A DNA stretch of 64,000 nucleotides from Tomocerus qinae (taxonomy: Eukaryota > Arthropoda > Collembola > Entomobryomorpha > Tomoceridae). A model generated the notes under the pieces. It was not told the DNA's origin. It searched no databases and worked only from the letters and a program-made list of their open reading frames with translations. Made by a program: the position numbers and the translations under genes. Where the stretch lies: positions 102,238,001-102,302,000 of the forward strand of contig CM034546.1 of NCBI GenBank assembly GCA_020055645.1. Direction: 5' to 3'. Shown in pieces: positions 40,801 to 52,059 of the stretch (positions within the stretch are counted from its first letter, which is position 1; each line of letters starts with the position of its first letter).

Positions 40801-43800
40801 CGTTGCATAATATAAGTAGATAGGGTGCGTAGTGCATAGATATATGCATTGGGAAGGCTCGGAGATATTTACTTTGGTGAATATAAAAAGGCAGAGTCGT
40901 GTGTAGTTTTTTATCGTTGGAAATCTTGAAAAATAATATTTCAACTTTGCTCTGGAGCATAATAAAGAAGACAGGGGAAGGAAGGAGAGAAAAGAAAACC
41001 CGTGCTACACAGTCTACGCTGAATGCACATTAACGTGAATGGATCTGCTGAGACATTTACGAAGCATAAACGAAATGAAATGCATGACATGACAATTGGC
41101 ATCGCGTCAATCTCTTGCATACCATGTTCCTTGTAATAATACCGGTTTGAGCTTAGACATCAAAATTAAGCCGGTCCTGAATCTCGAAAATACTTGAGGC
41201 AGTAGTGAAGTAGTAATAGTCTCCCTAATAACTATTAACTAGTACATTAATGCTACACTAGATTCTGGTACTAATCCTAACTTATTGGAGATGTTTCATT
41301 ATGGCTACTATATAATCCTCTATAGTGTTGGATATTATTAATCATAGTTATTAAGTGGTTATGTAAACGAAGACGAGAATATTTTGAGCAGAGCATGAGG
41401 CGTGAGAATCTCATTGAGAAGACACACCACACCTATTAGTAACATCTTTTCTACTCGTGAAAGCCTCCATTGTCAAGTTTTACAGTAGAACGATACATAA
41501 ATAAGGGTGTTTAGTGTTTTATATTTATAGCATACAAATCTCTAATACACACCAACATCTATTTATCTTTAACTAGTTTCATTTCTTATACACACGCGTT
41601 TTTTGTATTCTACAGTACTAAATGCATAGTGTATTTGTACTCTTGGACAGTAATAACTTTGCAGTTAAATCATTTTGGTATTATCCGTTAAATGTAAGGT
41701 AGAATGATTTGTGTGCGTAAGTCATCAAAATGCACAACAGGGAAGTTAAAATGGGACGATAAAATCTTCAAAATAAACACACGTTTATATACTACAGGCT
41801 CATTCAATCTAAAAAATGTAATAGAGGGATAAACGATATAATATCCCCTTGAATTACTTATGCGAGATAATGCACCTGCATTCTCCATGTGTATTTTAGT
41901 AATAAACACTGAAGACACGTTTTACTATTTACGAGAGTCTGGCTCGAACATGCGGTAGGTGGTACACTCTCTGAAAAGTAAAAGCACGTTTCCAATGTCT
42001 AAATGCTAACCATTCCTACTGACATAGCACGTAGTGTGACGATATGCTTCTCATTGCTATGTGTAATAACTGTAGTGAAATAGATCATAACATTCGGTAA
42101 ATTATGCGCCTAGGTCTCACCAGACGCTAAATGTATAATAAGATGCAATTGCACATGGAATGTGTTATGTAATTTTAGACTGTTTTTCCTATACCTTGTC
42201 TCAGTTTGACTCACTGAACTTGGCCGTGCTGTTATTTCGAATATCTGAATACTTTTGCTTCAAAAGAGCTCTGAACTTCTCCTACGCAAACCTCTGCTTT
42301 AATTTGAAAATATCCGAATCTCGTACAGATGAGACAGTCTAAGACAAATAAACATCTTTGGATGTGTATATTCTGCATTATTATGCTCACGAGAACTTGA
42401 AACGGAAGGGAAAACGAGCGGCTGTCGCGTGCGGTGCACTTTTCCTTTTCTAATTTTCTTCCTCAAATAAATTGTTATTGCGACAATGCTGACTGATTGA
42501 AGAAGCTAATGAATATTTATTATTTTAGGGACCACCTGGAGTAACTGGGCTACAGGGAGACAAGGGTCAAGTTGGATTCCCGGGAATGGAAGGTTTACCT
42601 GGTCCAAAGGGAGATAAAGGAGATGCTGGAATTCAGGGACCTCGTGGCCCTAAGGGAGACCGTGTAAGACAAATTTCTTTTCTACTCATTTTCTATTCTG
42701 ATCAAGATGTTTCTATTGTAAAACTTTATTTTCCTAACAGGGTAAAATGGGAATGCCTGGTTTCCCGGGTATACCTGGTATCCCAGGTCTTCAAGGAATT
42801 CAAGGAGCAGCCGGAACTCCAGGAACCGATGGTTGTAATGGAACTGACGTAATAATTGTTTTTTACCTTTGCTGTATCATAAATCTCAGATGATAATATT
42901 TCTTTCTTCATTGTGGTTGATGTGTGTAGGGCAGCCCAGGGATTTCAGGTTTGCCGGGTAATCCTGGACCAAGAGGATATGCTGGGAATCCGGGAGAAAA
43001 AGGCTTTAAGGGAGAACCGGCTATAGCTAGACCAGGAGGAAAGGGGCAAAAGGGAGAACCAGGACTTGTAGGACAAAGTGGACCAGTCGGTCCGCCCGGA
43101 CTTCCTGGGATAGACGGAACAAAAGGCACCAAAGGAGATTCTGGTCTTCCCGTATGCAACTTTTAAAACTAATTTTTCACAACCAACTAGTTCTAACGGA
43201 TTTTACTAACAGATTTGTTTTTATTCTCATAACTAAAGGGGGCTCCGGGATTGGCTGGGCTGAAAGGAATAAAAGGAGAAACGTGTGTAGCTTTTGAGGG
43301 ACAAAGAGGAGACAAGGGAGATAAGGGTGCAAAAGGCCCTCCTGGAGCACCTGGAAATAATTACACGTTTGCTGGATCCAATGAAACTGTTTTTGTCGGG
43401 CCAAAAGGAGATATGGGAATGAAAGGAGAGCGAGGAGATGTAGGCAGCTCCGGAATGCCTGGACCTATTGGATCACCAGGTTTTCCGGGAATTCCTGGCG
43501 AATCTGGCATGAAAGGAGAAAAAGGACTTCCTGGACCAGTCGGACCAAGAGTAAGATAAATTACCATTGATCAGATATTAGCAATTCTTGGAGATATTTT
43601 ATTTCTCTTGATCACCCTTGCTAATGACGTTGTTAAAATAATTAAATTTTCCCTTACGATTTCTTTAATAGTTATCGATCATAAACAAGTTTTTTAATTA
43701 TTTAGGGTAGAGATGGCTATCCAGGGCCAGTGGGACCATCAGGACAAAAAGGTGATCGAGGAGAATCTGGTTTGCCAGGTCTGTCTGGTTTGAAAGGGCA

Positions 43801-46800
43801 AAAGGGAGATCCGGGACGTGATGGAGAAAAAGGTTTCATCGGATTGCCAGGACCACAAGGTCCTTCTGGGGTAATTACATCTAAAATTTCAATGTGGTTG
43901 TACGAATATTAACATTTGGGTGGAAATATAAATTTTCTCTTTGTTTTAGTGTTTAAAAGGCATTGCTGGCTTACCTGGCGATGAAGGTCCTAGAGGATAC
44001 CCTGGATTACCTGGACCGAAAGGTGAAGATGGTGTGCCAGGACTACCCGGAATAACTGGATCACCTGGGCCAGTCGGAGGTAGAGGATTGCCTGGACGCG
44101 ACGGACTAGAAGGATTACCAGGAATAAAAGGACAAAAGGGTGAAGGTGGTTTGATGGGTTTGCCCGGTGAAAGAGGCTTTGTCGGACTTCCTGGTCCTAA
44201 TGGTCAACCTGGTGCTCCCGGAAGACCTGGAGAGAAAGGATTATCTATCATTGGACCAAAGGGAATGGATGGGGCACCCGGCCGTGATGGGTTACCTGGA
44301 CAGAAGGGAGAACGAGGATTTCCTGGACCCCAAGGTGCATCTGGTGATTCACAACAAGGAATTCCCGGAGGCAGGGGACCACAAGGTTGGTGCATTTAAC
44401 TATTCGCAATTTCATTTCTTTGGCGATTACATGATGCTTTTGGTAAAGGTCCTAAGGGCACTGCGGGAAGAGACGGAGTTCCAGGCCGACCTGGCATTCC
44501 CGGATCAGAAGGACAAAAGGGAGATCACGGAGGAGCTTGCTCTGATTGCCGTCCTGGAGAACCTGGTATCAAAGGGGAGCGTGGAGTTAATGGAATTTCT
44601 GGGTTACCCGGAGCCAGAGGCCAACCTGGTGAAAGAGGTTACCCCGGTGAACGTGGAGAAGATGGTTTACCAGGGATTTCAGGCCTTCCAGGGAAAGATG
44701 GTGAGCCCGGTTTTCAAGGAGCACCAGGAAGCAAAGGAGAAAAAGGAAATTCGGCTGTAGCTCCTGTTATTGAGGGACCACCTGGCATGAAAGGAGAAAA
44801 AGGAGAGGTAGGCAGAGCAGGATTTCCAGGCGCGCCTGGTCAAGAAGGTCAGAAAGGTTTTCCTGGATACTTGGGACTCTCTGGACAAAAAGGGGACAAA
44901 GGGGATCGGGGCCAACCAGGCTTAGATGGAATTCCTGGGAGTCCAGGAATAAACGGCTTCAAGGGTGACAAGGGAGAAAGCATCAGAGGCGACCGCGGGT
45001 ACCCAGGAAGAGATGGAGCACCAGGATTTAAGGGAGGCCCGGGTCCTCAAGGTCCCAAAGGTGAAGAGGCTAAATGTCCGGAAAATATTATGGACTTACA
45101 AAAGGGACCGAAGGGAATGACTGGACCACCTGGTCCAGCTGGTGATAAAGGTGATATGGGATTAAAAGGAAATCCGGGATTACCAGGAAGAACAGTAAGA
45201 ACTTGATTATGTAATTTATGGTAGGATATTCTTAGCATGGGTGCAGTCAGCATTTTTCATTTTTTCAGCTTTTATTTGCGCCAAAAATAACTTACCGTAG
45301 ATTCTAGAATTATTAGAACACCAATTAAGTAATTGTGAAAGTAATGATTGTCTCCAAATAGTTTGGTTGTATTTATTTAAATAGGGAGACCGTGGTTACA
45401 AAGGGGAACCTGGACCACCTGGACCTGTTGGTCCGCGAGGATTACCTGGACCTCGAGGAGATAAAGGAAACATGGGACCTTTGGGCTTTAATGGCGAACC
45501 TGGAGAGCCAGGACGCCCTGGTATATACCAAAACATATTTGCAAATTAAATACAAAGTATTGTGCATTTACTTGGTTGATAGCCTCTATCAAATACTATA
45601 GGTATATCTGGACGACCTGGATTATCTGGATTGAAGGGTGAACCTGGAATTCCTGGTATTGGACCACCTGGACCTCCCGGTTCGAAAGGAGACAAAGGAG
45701 AGACCGGATTAATTGGTTTGCCGGGAAAACCTGGACTGTCAGGCATTCAGGGAGCACCAGGGTTCCCCGGTGAAAAGGGAGACATCGGACAGAATGGATT
45801 GGATGGTCTTCGGGGACCGAAAGGCGACCCAGGACCTGTTGGACCACCTGGAATTCCAGGACCCAGAGGACCTCAAGGGCAGTCCGGATTAGATGGAAAA
45901 ATTGGAGCGATTGGAATCCCTGGTGAACCTGGAGCAGCGGGTCTGCCTGGATTTCCAGGTACATTTTTACACTGTCAGCTATAAACGCAAAGGTATTATA
46001 TTTAAAGATTTTATTCCATTTAAACAATGGCAGGTCCAAAGGGAGAAACAGGATTAGGTGGTGTAGACGGACAAAAAGGTTTCGTAGGCCCCAGAGGATT
46101 CCCTGGAGCCCCCGGTGTTCCTGGAATGGACGGATTACCTGGAGAAAAAGGTGATAAAGGTGATCGAGGATTAGATGGCTTCCCAGGAATTCCAGGACCC
46201 AAGGGAGATGCAGGTTCGTTTGGACAACTGGGAGACAAAGGGGATAGAGGATTATCTGGACTTCCGGGGCCTGTAGGTGCTCCTGGTTTGACGGGACCTA
46301 AGGGAGAAAGAGGACCGCCGGGATTAGCGGTAACAAAAATTATTTATTTTATGTACTATATTCTGGCTACAACTTAGCTATAATCAGCTACAGCTCAGTC
46401 ATTAGTATTAATGTTGCTCTTTTCCCCGGATCAGATACTAAATAACCTACACCGCTTTTGCTTGAATTTTTAGGGACTGAAAGGTGAACCTGGAAGAGCG
46501 TCAGAGAAGGGCATAAAAGGTGATAGAGGGCCTGAAGGCTTACGTGGTGCTCCTGGCACTCCTGGTATTGATGGGCTACCTGGAGAGAAAGGTGACGTTG
46601 GGCTTCCAGGATTTGGACCACCGGGATTCCAAGGTCTAAAGGGAGAGAGGGGTCAACCAGGTCTGTCTGGATTACCGGGTCCTCAAGGACCCCCAGGATC
46701 TGAAGGAATACCTGGGTTCCCAGGTAGCAAAGGAGACAGGGTAACCAAACTAGTCATTCTACTAAGACAATTTATCGGCTTTCCTGTCATAAAATGTATA

Positions 46801-48978
46801 CATGGTATCCATATAGCCTATTTGTGTCGCCCCACACAATATTACATACACCGTTTGGAGTTGGCGCACGTAGGAAATGGAAGGCAACGGATTACAAATA
46901 TACAATCTTATAAAATGTTTTTTGACTTTTCAAAGGGTTCCGTTGGAATTCCTGGAGCCCCCGGTGAACCTTGTCTTGATGGAATGCCCGGAGATAAGGG
47001 TGATCGTGGCTTCCCTGGAATTGAAGGTCCTCATGGACCAAAGGGCGACAAAGGAAACCCGGGTCAAGCAGGGTTTGACGGAACAAAGGGAGAACGAGGA
47101 GGCCCTGGTAGCCCTGGTCTTCCAGGTTTCCCTGGTGAAAAAGGTCCGAAAGGAGATACTGGGCGAGGGGTTGCAGGACCACCTGGTCAGCTCGGACCCC
47201 CTGGCCTGCCTGGACAAAAGGGAGATATAGGTCTCAGAGGTTTAGATGGAAGTCCCGGTGCCAGAGGAGAAAATGGTTTGCCTGGTCCTGCTGGACTACC
47301 CGGAAGAAAAGGAAATGAAGGACCGCGAGGAGAGATGGGAGAACGAGGTCCTCCAGGGCCTGCTTCCCAGACTGCGAGGGGAGAGAAAGGCTTGCCAGGT
47401 CCTCCTGGACCTCCAGGTCGAGATGGTGTTCCTGGTACTAGAGGAGATAAGGGTGAGCCTGGATTCCCAGGTTTGCCTGGTACTAAAGGCCAAATAGGAG
47501 AGCCAGGACCCATTGGACCTCCGGGAGAAAAGGGTGATCGAGGAATTCCGGGGCTTTCGGGTATTTATTTTCGTATTTTTATTACTTTTAAAGTATGGTT
47601 TAGAGTACCTAATAGCCAATGTAATATTCAAATCCAGGTATACCTGGAAACGATGGACGACCTGGAAATGTCGGATTTGATGGTCAACCGGGATTGGCTG
47701 GAGAGAAGGGAGATCGAGGACTCCCTGGCATACCAGGAATTCCTGCAAGCAAAGGAGAACGTGGAATACCTGGTGAATCTGGACTTCCTGGCCTGATGGG
47801 TCCAAAAGGAGAACGAGGACTAGATGGACTCAATGGAGTTCAGGGTCCTACTGGTCCGAAAGGAGATCGTGGATTAGACGGATTACCCGGAGCTAAAGGA
47901 GCAATTGGTCAACCTGGTCAGAGAGGAGACAGAGGAGAGCCTGGCCATTCTGGACCATCTGGCCCAAAAGGTTGAGACGATTATATGGCATATACATTTC
48001 ATTGTATGTAATTTACAGTTTTGATAATTGGTATTACTAGGTGAACCTGGTGTCCCTGGTCTATCTGGACTAGAAGGAAAAATGGGACCACCTGGTGTGC
48101 CTGGTGCTCCTGGCTTAAACGGTTTTAAAGGAGAGCCAGGTCGTCCAGGTTTGAATGGCGTACCAGGACCTCCGGGGGTAGCTGGACTAAAGGGTGATCG
48201 TGGTTTTGATGGTCCAGTCGGAGTTGCAGGGGCAAATGGGGCACCTGGACTGAAAGGAAGGCCTGGAGAACCGTGCAAAGAATCGGAGGAATACCTGTCT
48301 GGAATCCTTTTGGTCCGTCACAGTCAATCTACATCAGTTCCCCAATGTCCTGATGGACAAGTTCGACTCTGGGATGGTTACAGTTTATTGTACATCGAAG
48401 GCAATGAAAAGGCTCATCATCAAGATTTAGGATTCGCAGGGTCCTGTATTCGTCGTTTTAGCACGATGCCTTTCTTATTCTGTGACATCAATGACGTCTG
48501 CAATTACGCCAGTAGAAACGATAAATCCTACTGGTTGTCTACGAATGGAGCTATACCAATGATGCCCGTCTCAGAAGATGCAATTCGTCAACACATTTCC
48601 AGGTGCGTTGTCTGTGAAGCGCCGACGAACGTCATTGCATTTCATAGTCAGAGCTTAGACATTCCAAATTGTCCTCGCGGATGGAGCAGTTTATGGATTG
48701 GTTACAGTTTCGTTATGTACACGGCAGCCGGTGCCCAAGGGGGTGGTCAATCTTTGGCCAGTCCCGGTTCGTGTCTGGAGAGTTTCCGGGCTACACCTTT
48801 CATTGAGTGTAGCGGCTCTAGAGGAACTTGTCATTACTTTGCTAATAAATATTCTTTCTGGTTGGCCACAATCGAAGATAGTGATCAGTTTGAGAAACCA
48901 CAGAGTCAAACACTCAAGAGTGGTAACCTACGATCACGTATATCAAGATGCCAAGTGTGTATAAAATCCTCAGGGTAA
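37832..48978 (+). CDS. Type IV collagen alpha chain with RGD-repeat N-terminal extension
   Basis: Proposed exons: 37832-37906, 37942-38400, 42529-42663, 42741-42848, 42930-43151, 43239-43550, 43706-43870, 43950-44385, 44449-45194, 45385-45520, 45602-45958, 46034-46329, 46474-46740, 46936-47560, 47638-47970 and 48041-48978. This gives about 1,869 residues (human alpha1 has about 1,670). In order: signal peptide ([10 protein letters not shown] core), about 153 residues of repeats, RGD motifs and a Cys cluster (CSSCCQPRC), then an interrupted Gly-X-Y helix with a 7S-like GCNGT site, then NC1 with two C4 repeats and 12 cysteines. Introns are phase 0 or 1, and the phase-1 introns split Gly codons. 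The product is a secreted basement-membrane network former. Exons from 42529 on are very secure, the 37942 exon is likely, and the signal-peptide exon is tentative. NC1 mixes alpha1- and alpha2-like residues, so no subtype symbol is given. Confidence 0.93.
37960..38112 (+). repeat. In-frame coding minisatellite ([16 protein letters not shown], six units)
   Basis: Four 24-bp units are followed by units of 27 and 30 bp, each starting GAAAAYGGAYAYAA. They encode ENGYNRGD twice, [16 protein letters not shown], then versions with extra Gly. The first two units contain RGD, and a third RGD followed by Ser lies just downstream (RRGDSRD). The unit length is a multiple of three and the frame is intact throughout, which points to coding constraint. 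Unit number may vary between alleles. Confidence 0.9.
38401..42528 (+). other. Long intron of the collagen IV gene
   Basis: This is a 4.1-kb interval between the N-terminal repeat exon (donor GTTAGT) and the first Gly-X-Y exon (acceptor TATTTTAG). Both ends are phase 0. Several open frames of 60-120 codons inside (for example 38897-39259) lack domains or links, and I treat them as chance. A missed short 7S exon cannot be fully excluded. Confidence 0.6.
48298..48975 (+). other. NC1 domain of the collagen IV chain
   Basis: The last 226 codons form the non-collagenous trimerisation domain, with two homologous C4 halves of six cysteines each. Diagnostic strings are [25 protein letters not shown] and SYWLST in the first half, and [30 protein letters not shown] and [12 protein letters not shown] in the second. 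A Met near PMMP and a Lys in TLKSGNLR lie where the Met-Lys sulfilimine crosslink forms in known collagen IV, so crosslinking by peroxidasin is possible (inference). Confidence 0.95.
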
Positions 48979-50180
48979 ACATTTAGACCTTGAAAGAACA
49001 GTTAACCAGAAATAATATAATTATAAAAGGATTGTAAACATAATTAAGTGTATTACTGTTAATCACTTTGTCAAGCTGCTAGATTGTAACTTATATATAC
49101 TATAATATATATATTTACATAATATAATAAGTTAAATATAGTTGTTTTATATTATCACTCTTTACTACGTCAGTAAAGGTTGCGTATGTAAATTTCTGTA
49201 GAAAAGTATATGTACTAATAATTGGGTACTATTTTATTTAGCGTTTTGTTGTGGTGCTAATTATCTCCTAAATATGGGGCCAAATACGTTTCAATTGTTC
49301 ACACTTTCATAATTAGGTAAAGGGGAAATATTCCTCAGAGATAACTCATGTTCTTAAATGAAAGCCAAAATAATTAATTAGTAGGATAGATTGGTTCTAT
49401 CTAAGTCATCCGTTATTTCATCTATCATCATTCGTTACTCGTAAGAAGTTCCTGACAATAATCATTCTACGAAACAAAAAAATTTCCGTCTTTGTTCTAA
49501 ATATCTGTGGACCAACCATATTGTTAAGAGGTCATTCATTGATGATACACAAAATGTATTTGGGTATGGTATAGCTCACCAAGAGGTTTCGTAATATGTA
49601 ATTTGTTAAAATGTAATTGTTCACTTTGTAAATAGTTGATAGTAATTAACAATAATAGTAAGATCATTAAAATTTTGAGAAAATACCCAAAGAACGAGCT
49701 TCAATGTACAGCAAATAGAAATAGTAGGTATTAATTTTTCTAATTAAAAACACTAATAATTATATTATCTTTAAAATAGTAGCAAGTGGTCTGATCGCTA
49801 TATCCAATATTCTCCATTTCTCTATTATATGCCATTTAAAGATCCCTAAAAACATTTTTGCCATAACTGTATGACTTTTAATTGAAACTATAACGCAACT
49901 ATTTTCACATAATGAAAAAACCTACACAATATTTAACTTTAAGTGCGTCCATTTAAAATAGTAAATACGCATAGTGAAAACATTATATAAATCAAATAAA
50001 TTTTTTTTCGAATAATGTGAAAATATCGTATTATGGATGTGAACCAACATAAAAAGTGCCTTTTCTTATACCTTCTATGTGATATAAAATTTTTAAAAGA
50101 TGATCACCACAACGTAGCGCTGCGAAACGTGGTTTTAGCGGAATTCTGATATAGTTATAGACAAAGTGATTTGAATGTTT

Positions 50181-50350
50181 CCAGGGCTCCGCCCTCAGGG
50201 ACAAAGTGACGACATGCTCTAGAAAACTGGTTTCCCCCAACCAGTTCTCCGAATCGAAATCGGGGGTAAAGTAGTTGGAAAGAACTGGTTGGGGGAAACC
50301 AGTTTTCTGGAGCATGTCGTCACCTTGCCCCTGAGAGGCGTAGCCATGGG
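50181..50350. mobile_element. Short foldback (inverted-repeat) element
   Basis: Two arms of about 65-70 bp are near-perfect reverse complements: left from about 50181 (GGCTCCGCC, GTGACGACATGCTC), right ending about 50350. They are separated by only about 35 bp. Each arm itself contains a smaller palindrome (AACTGG...CCAGTT). The result is a strong cruciform, typical of a MITE or foldback element. I could not find a target-site duplication, so the superfamily is unassigned and the outer limits are approximate. Confidence 0.75.
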
Positions 50351-51193
50351 ACCAATCAAGGCATCTTGGTTATAGAGTTAGAAATATATAACGATAGCTA
50401 TATACTTACTTATAATTTCATGCTGCCATAATATAATGTCACTGCCAATTAGCCATCTCGGATAAACTACATCCATTTCACCTGCATAGATATTAATTAA
50501 AATATATCTCAATGGGAATAAATACATCAATGTTTACTACTCCCCTTTTTGCTAAACAGAGTAATTAGAATAATTAAGAGCAATTAATGATTGAATAATA
50601 CAAATAAAAGATGTATAAAGTGTACTGGTGAAAAAAAAGTAATTATATATACCTAGTGTAATAACTATTAGGTGCTTAACCGTAATACAGAAACTTTCAC
50701 TGCCATTTTACCATTATTACTTTATACTGTTTAACTTTTATAAGACAATTTTTTTGCTTTCCGTTATTTCAAAACACTTTTGTGTACCTACTATTAGTAC
50801 CAGTTGTTTAAGTTAAAGCTTACATTATCCAATAGCATAATTAAGCATTCACTGTCATAAAAATCAAAAATTTCACATTAACCGTACTAATGCAGGTATA
50901 ATTCTCAACAGTTCGTCCTGTACCATTTATAGTAAATGAATAAAGTATAAAAATTAGCTAAACTTATTTTTTTAATTGTGATAAAAATTAAAAATATTAC
51001 ATAGTTCAAGCCTAACTTCATTTTTATCGGATACCAATTTATTGGCATTGGGCATAAAATTGACACTGCTGAGTTCGCCGTTCGCTAGATATAAATGGTC
51101 ACAGTCATCAGTTTGGGTCTGAATCTCTGAACAATAATATAATTGGGGTTTCCATTTCCAGAAGACATGAAAAACTACTACGGTACTAAGTAT

Positions 51194-51445
51194 CAAGGAC
51201 GTATTTAGGGATGGGCTTTACGGGCTGAAGCCCCCCCCCCCCCGAAATCCAAGAAAAAGGGAATTTTTTTCTCAAAATAGCAAAAAATTTCGCGCTCCGC
51301 GCGATTATTTGCCATTTTTAGGCCATTTTTGACTCATTTCCTTCAAAAAATGGCAAAAATTTTCGCGCTACGCGCGAATATATATACTTAAAATATCTAT
51401 TGGAAATCTAGCCCCCTCCGAAACTCAGTTCTGCATACGTGCTTG
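51194..51445. mobile_element. hAT-like MITE with GC-rich internal subrepeats
   Basis: Terminal inverted repeats CAAGGACGTAT and CAAGCACGTAT (read inward) are flanked by a perfect 8-bp duplication, CTAAGTAT, at 51186-51193 and 51446-51453. The CAAGG terminus fits the hAT YARNG pattern, and the duplication fits nTnnnnAn. The interior holds a run of 13 C at 51231-51243 and two copies of a TTTCGCGCTMCGCGCGA motif (about 51288 and 51361), each next to a GCCATTTTT/AAAAATGGC-type sequence. There is no coding capacity. It is a different family from the 232-bp elements. Confidence 0.82.
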
Positions 51446-52059
51446 CTAAGTATGTTTAAATTATAACCTCAATGTTGACTGCATGGTTGGATTGGAAGTT
51501 AGAATTATTAGCAAATTCCTAAAAACCTAACTATAGATATCGAAGGGTTCATTTGATCTTTTTATAGGGCAATTTTTTCACAGATCAATTTCATTGACAG
51601 TGCAGTATGACATGGGGACAAAACTCGCTGTTACATTTCTTCATGAAACCACCCACAAACTACTTTTTTGCCCATGAACATGATTTATATATCTCAAGGT
51701 GTGATTTCATTTTAAAAATATTCAATCAAATCTGTCATGCATGTATAAAACGATTTTGGAACTGAAGTATATCAGAACCTAAAAATTAGACAATTTTTAA
51801 CGAAATAGTAATCTCCCCCTCCCCCCGACAAAAATAATAATTGTCATTATCTGAATTTTTTTTTCAAACTTGGTGCCTTTTCTAGGACAAAGGGATAGAA
51901 TGCGCATTGGTTTACTATAGCTACTGCTAGTGACGGGAACGGGAAAACAAAGAAAATAATCAGTAGTATATTTACATTTTTCAGGGAAGTCGAGCAGTTA
52001 GTCGAGTGGGGCCAGTGGAGTGATTAGTGTCACGTTTTTCCTCTTCTGTTCTGGTGTAG

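Larger units (their letters stand above)
48979..52059. other. Collagen 3' UTR and intergenic DNA
   Basis: AT-rich with no gene seen. An AATAAA lies at about 49995-50000, roughly 1 kb past the collagen stop, and is only a weak poly(A) candidate. Two short inverted-repeat elements (50181-50350 and 51194-51445) are listed separately. Open frames here are short and unsupported. Confidence 0.5.

Noticed and set aside
45596-46039. 147-codon minus-strand frame opposite the collagen helix
   Set aside because: Mirror of the GGA/CCT-rich Gly-X-Y coding on the other strand. Several similar minus-strand frames across 42-48 kb have the same cause.
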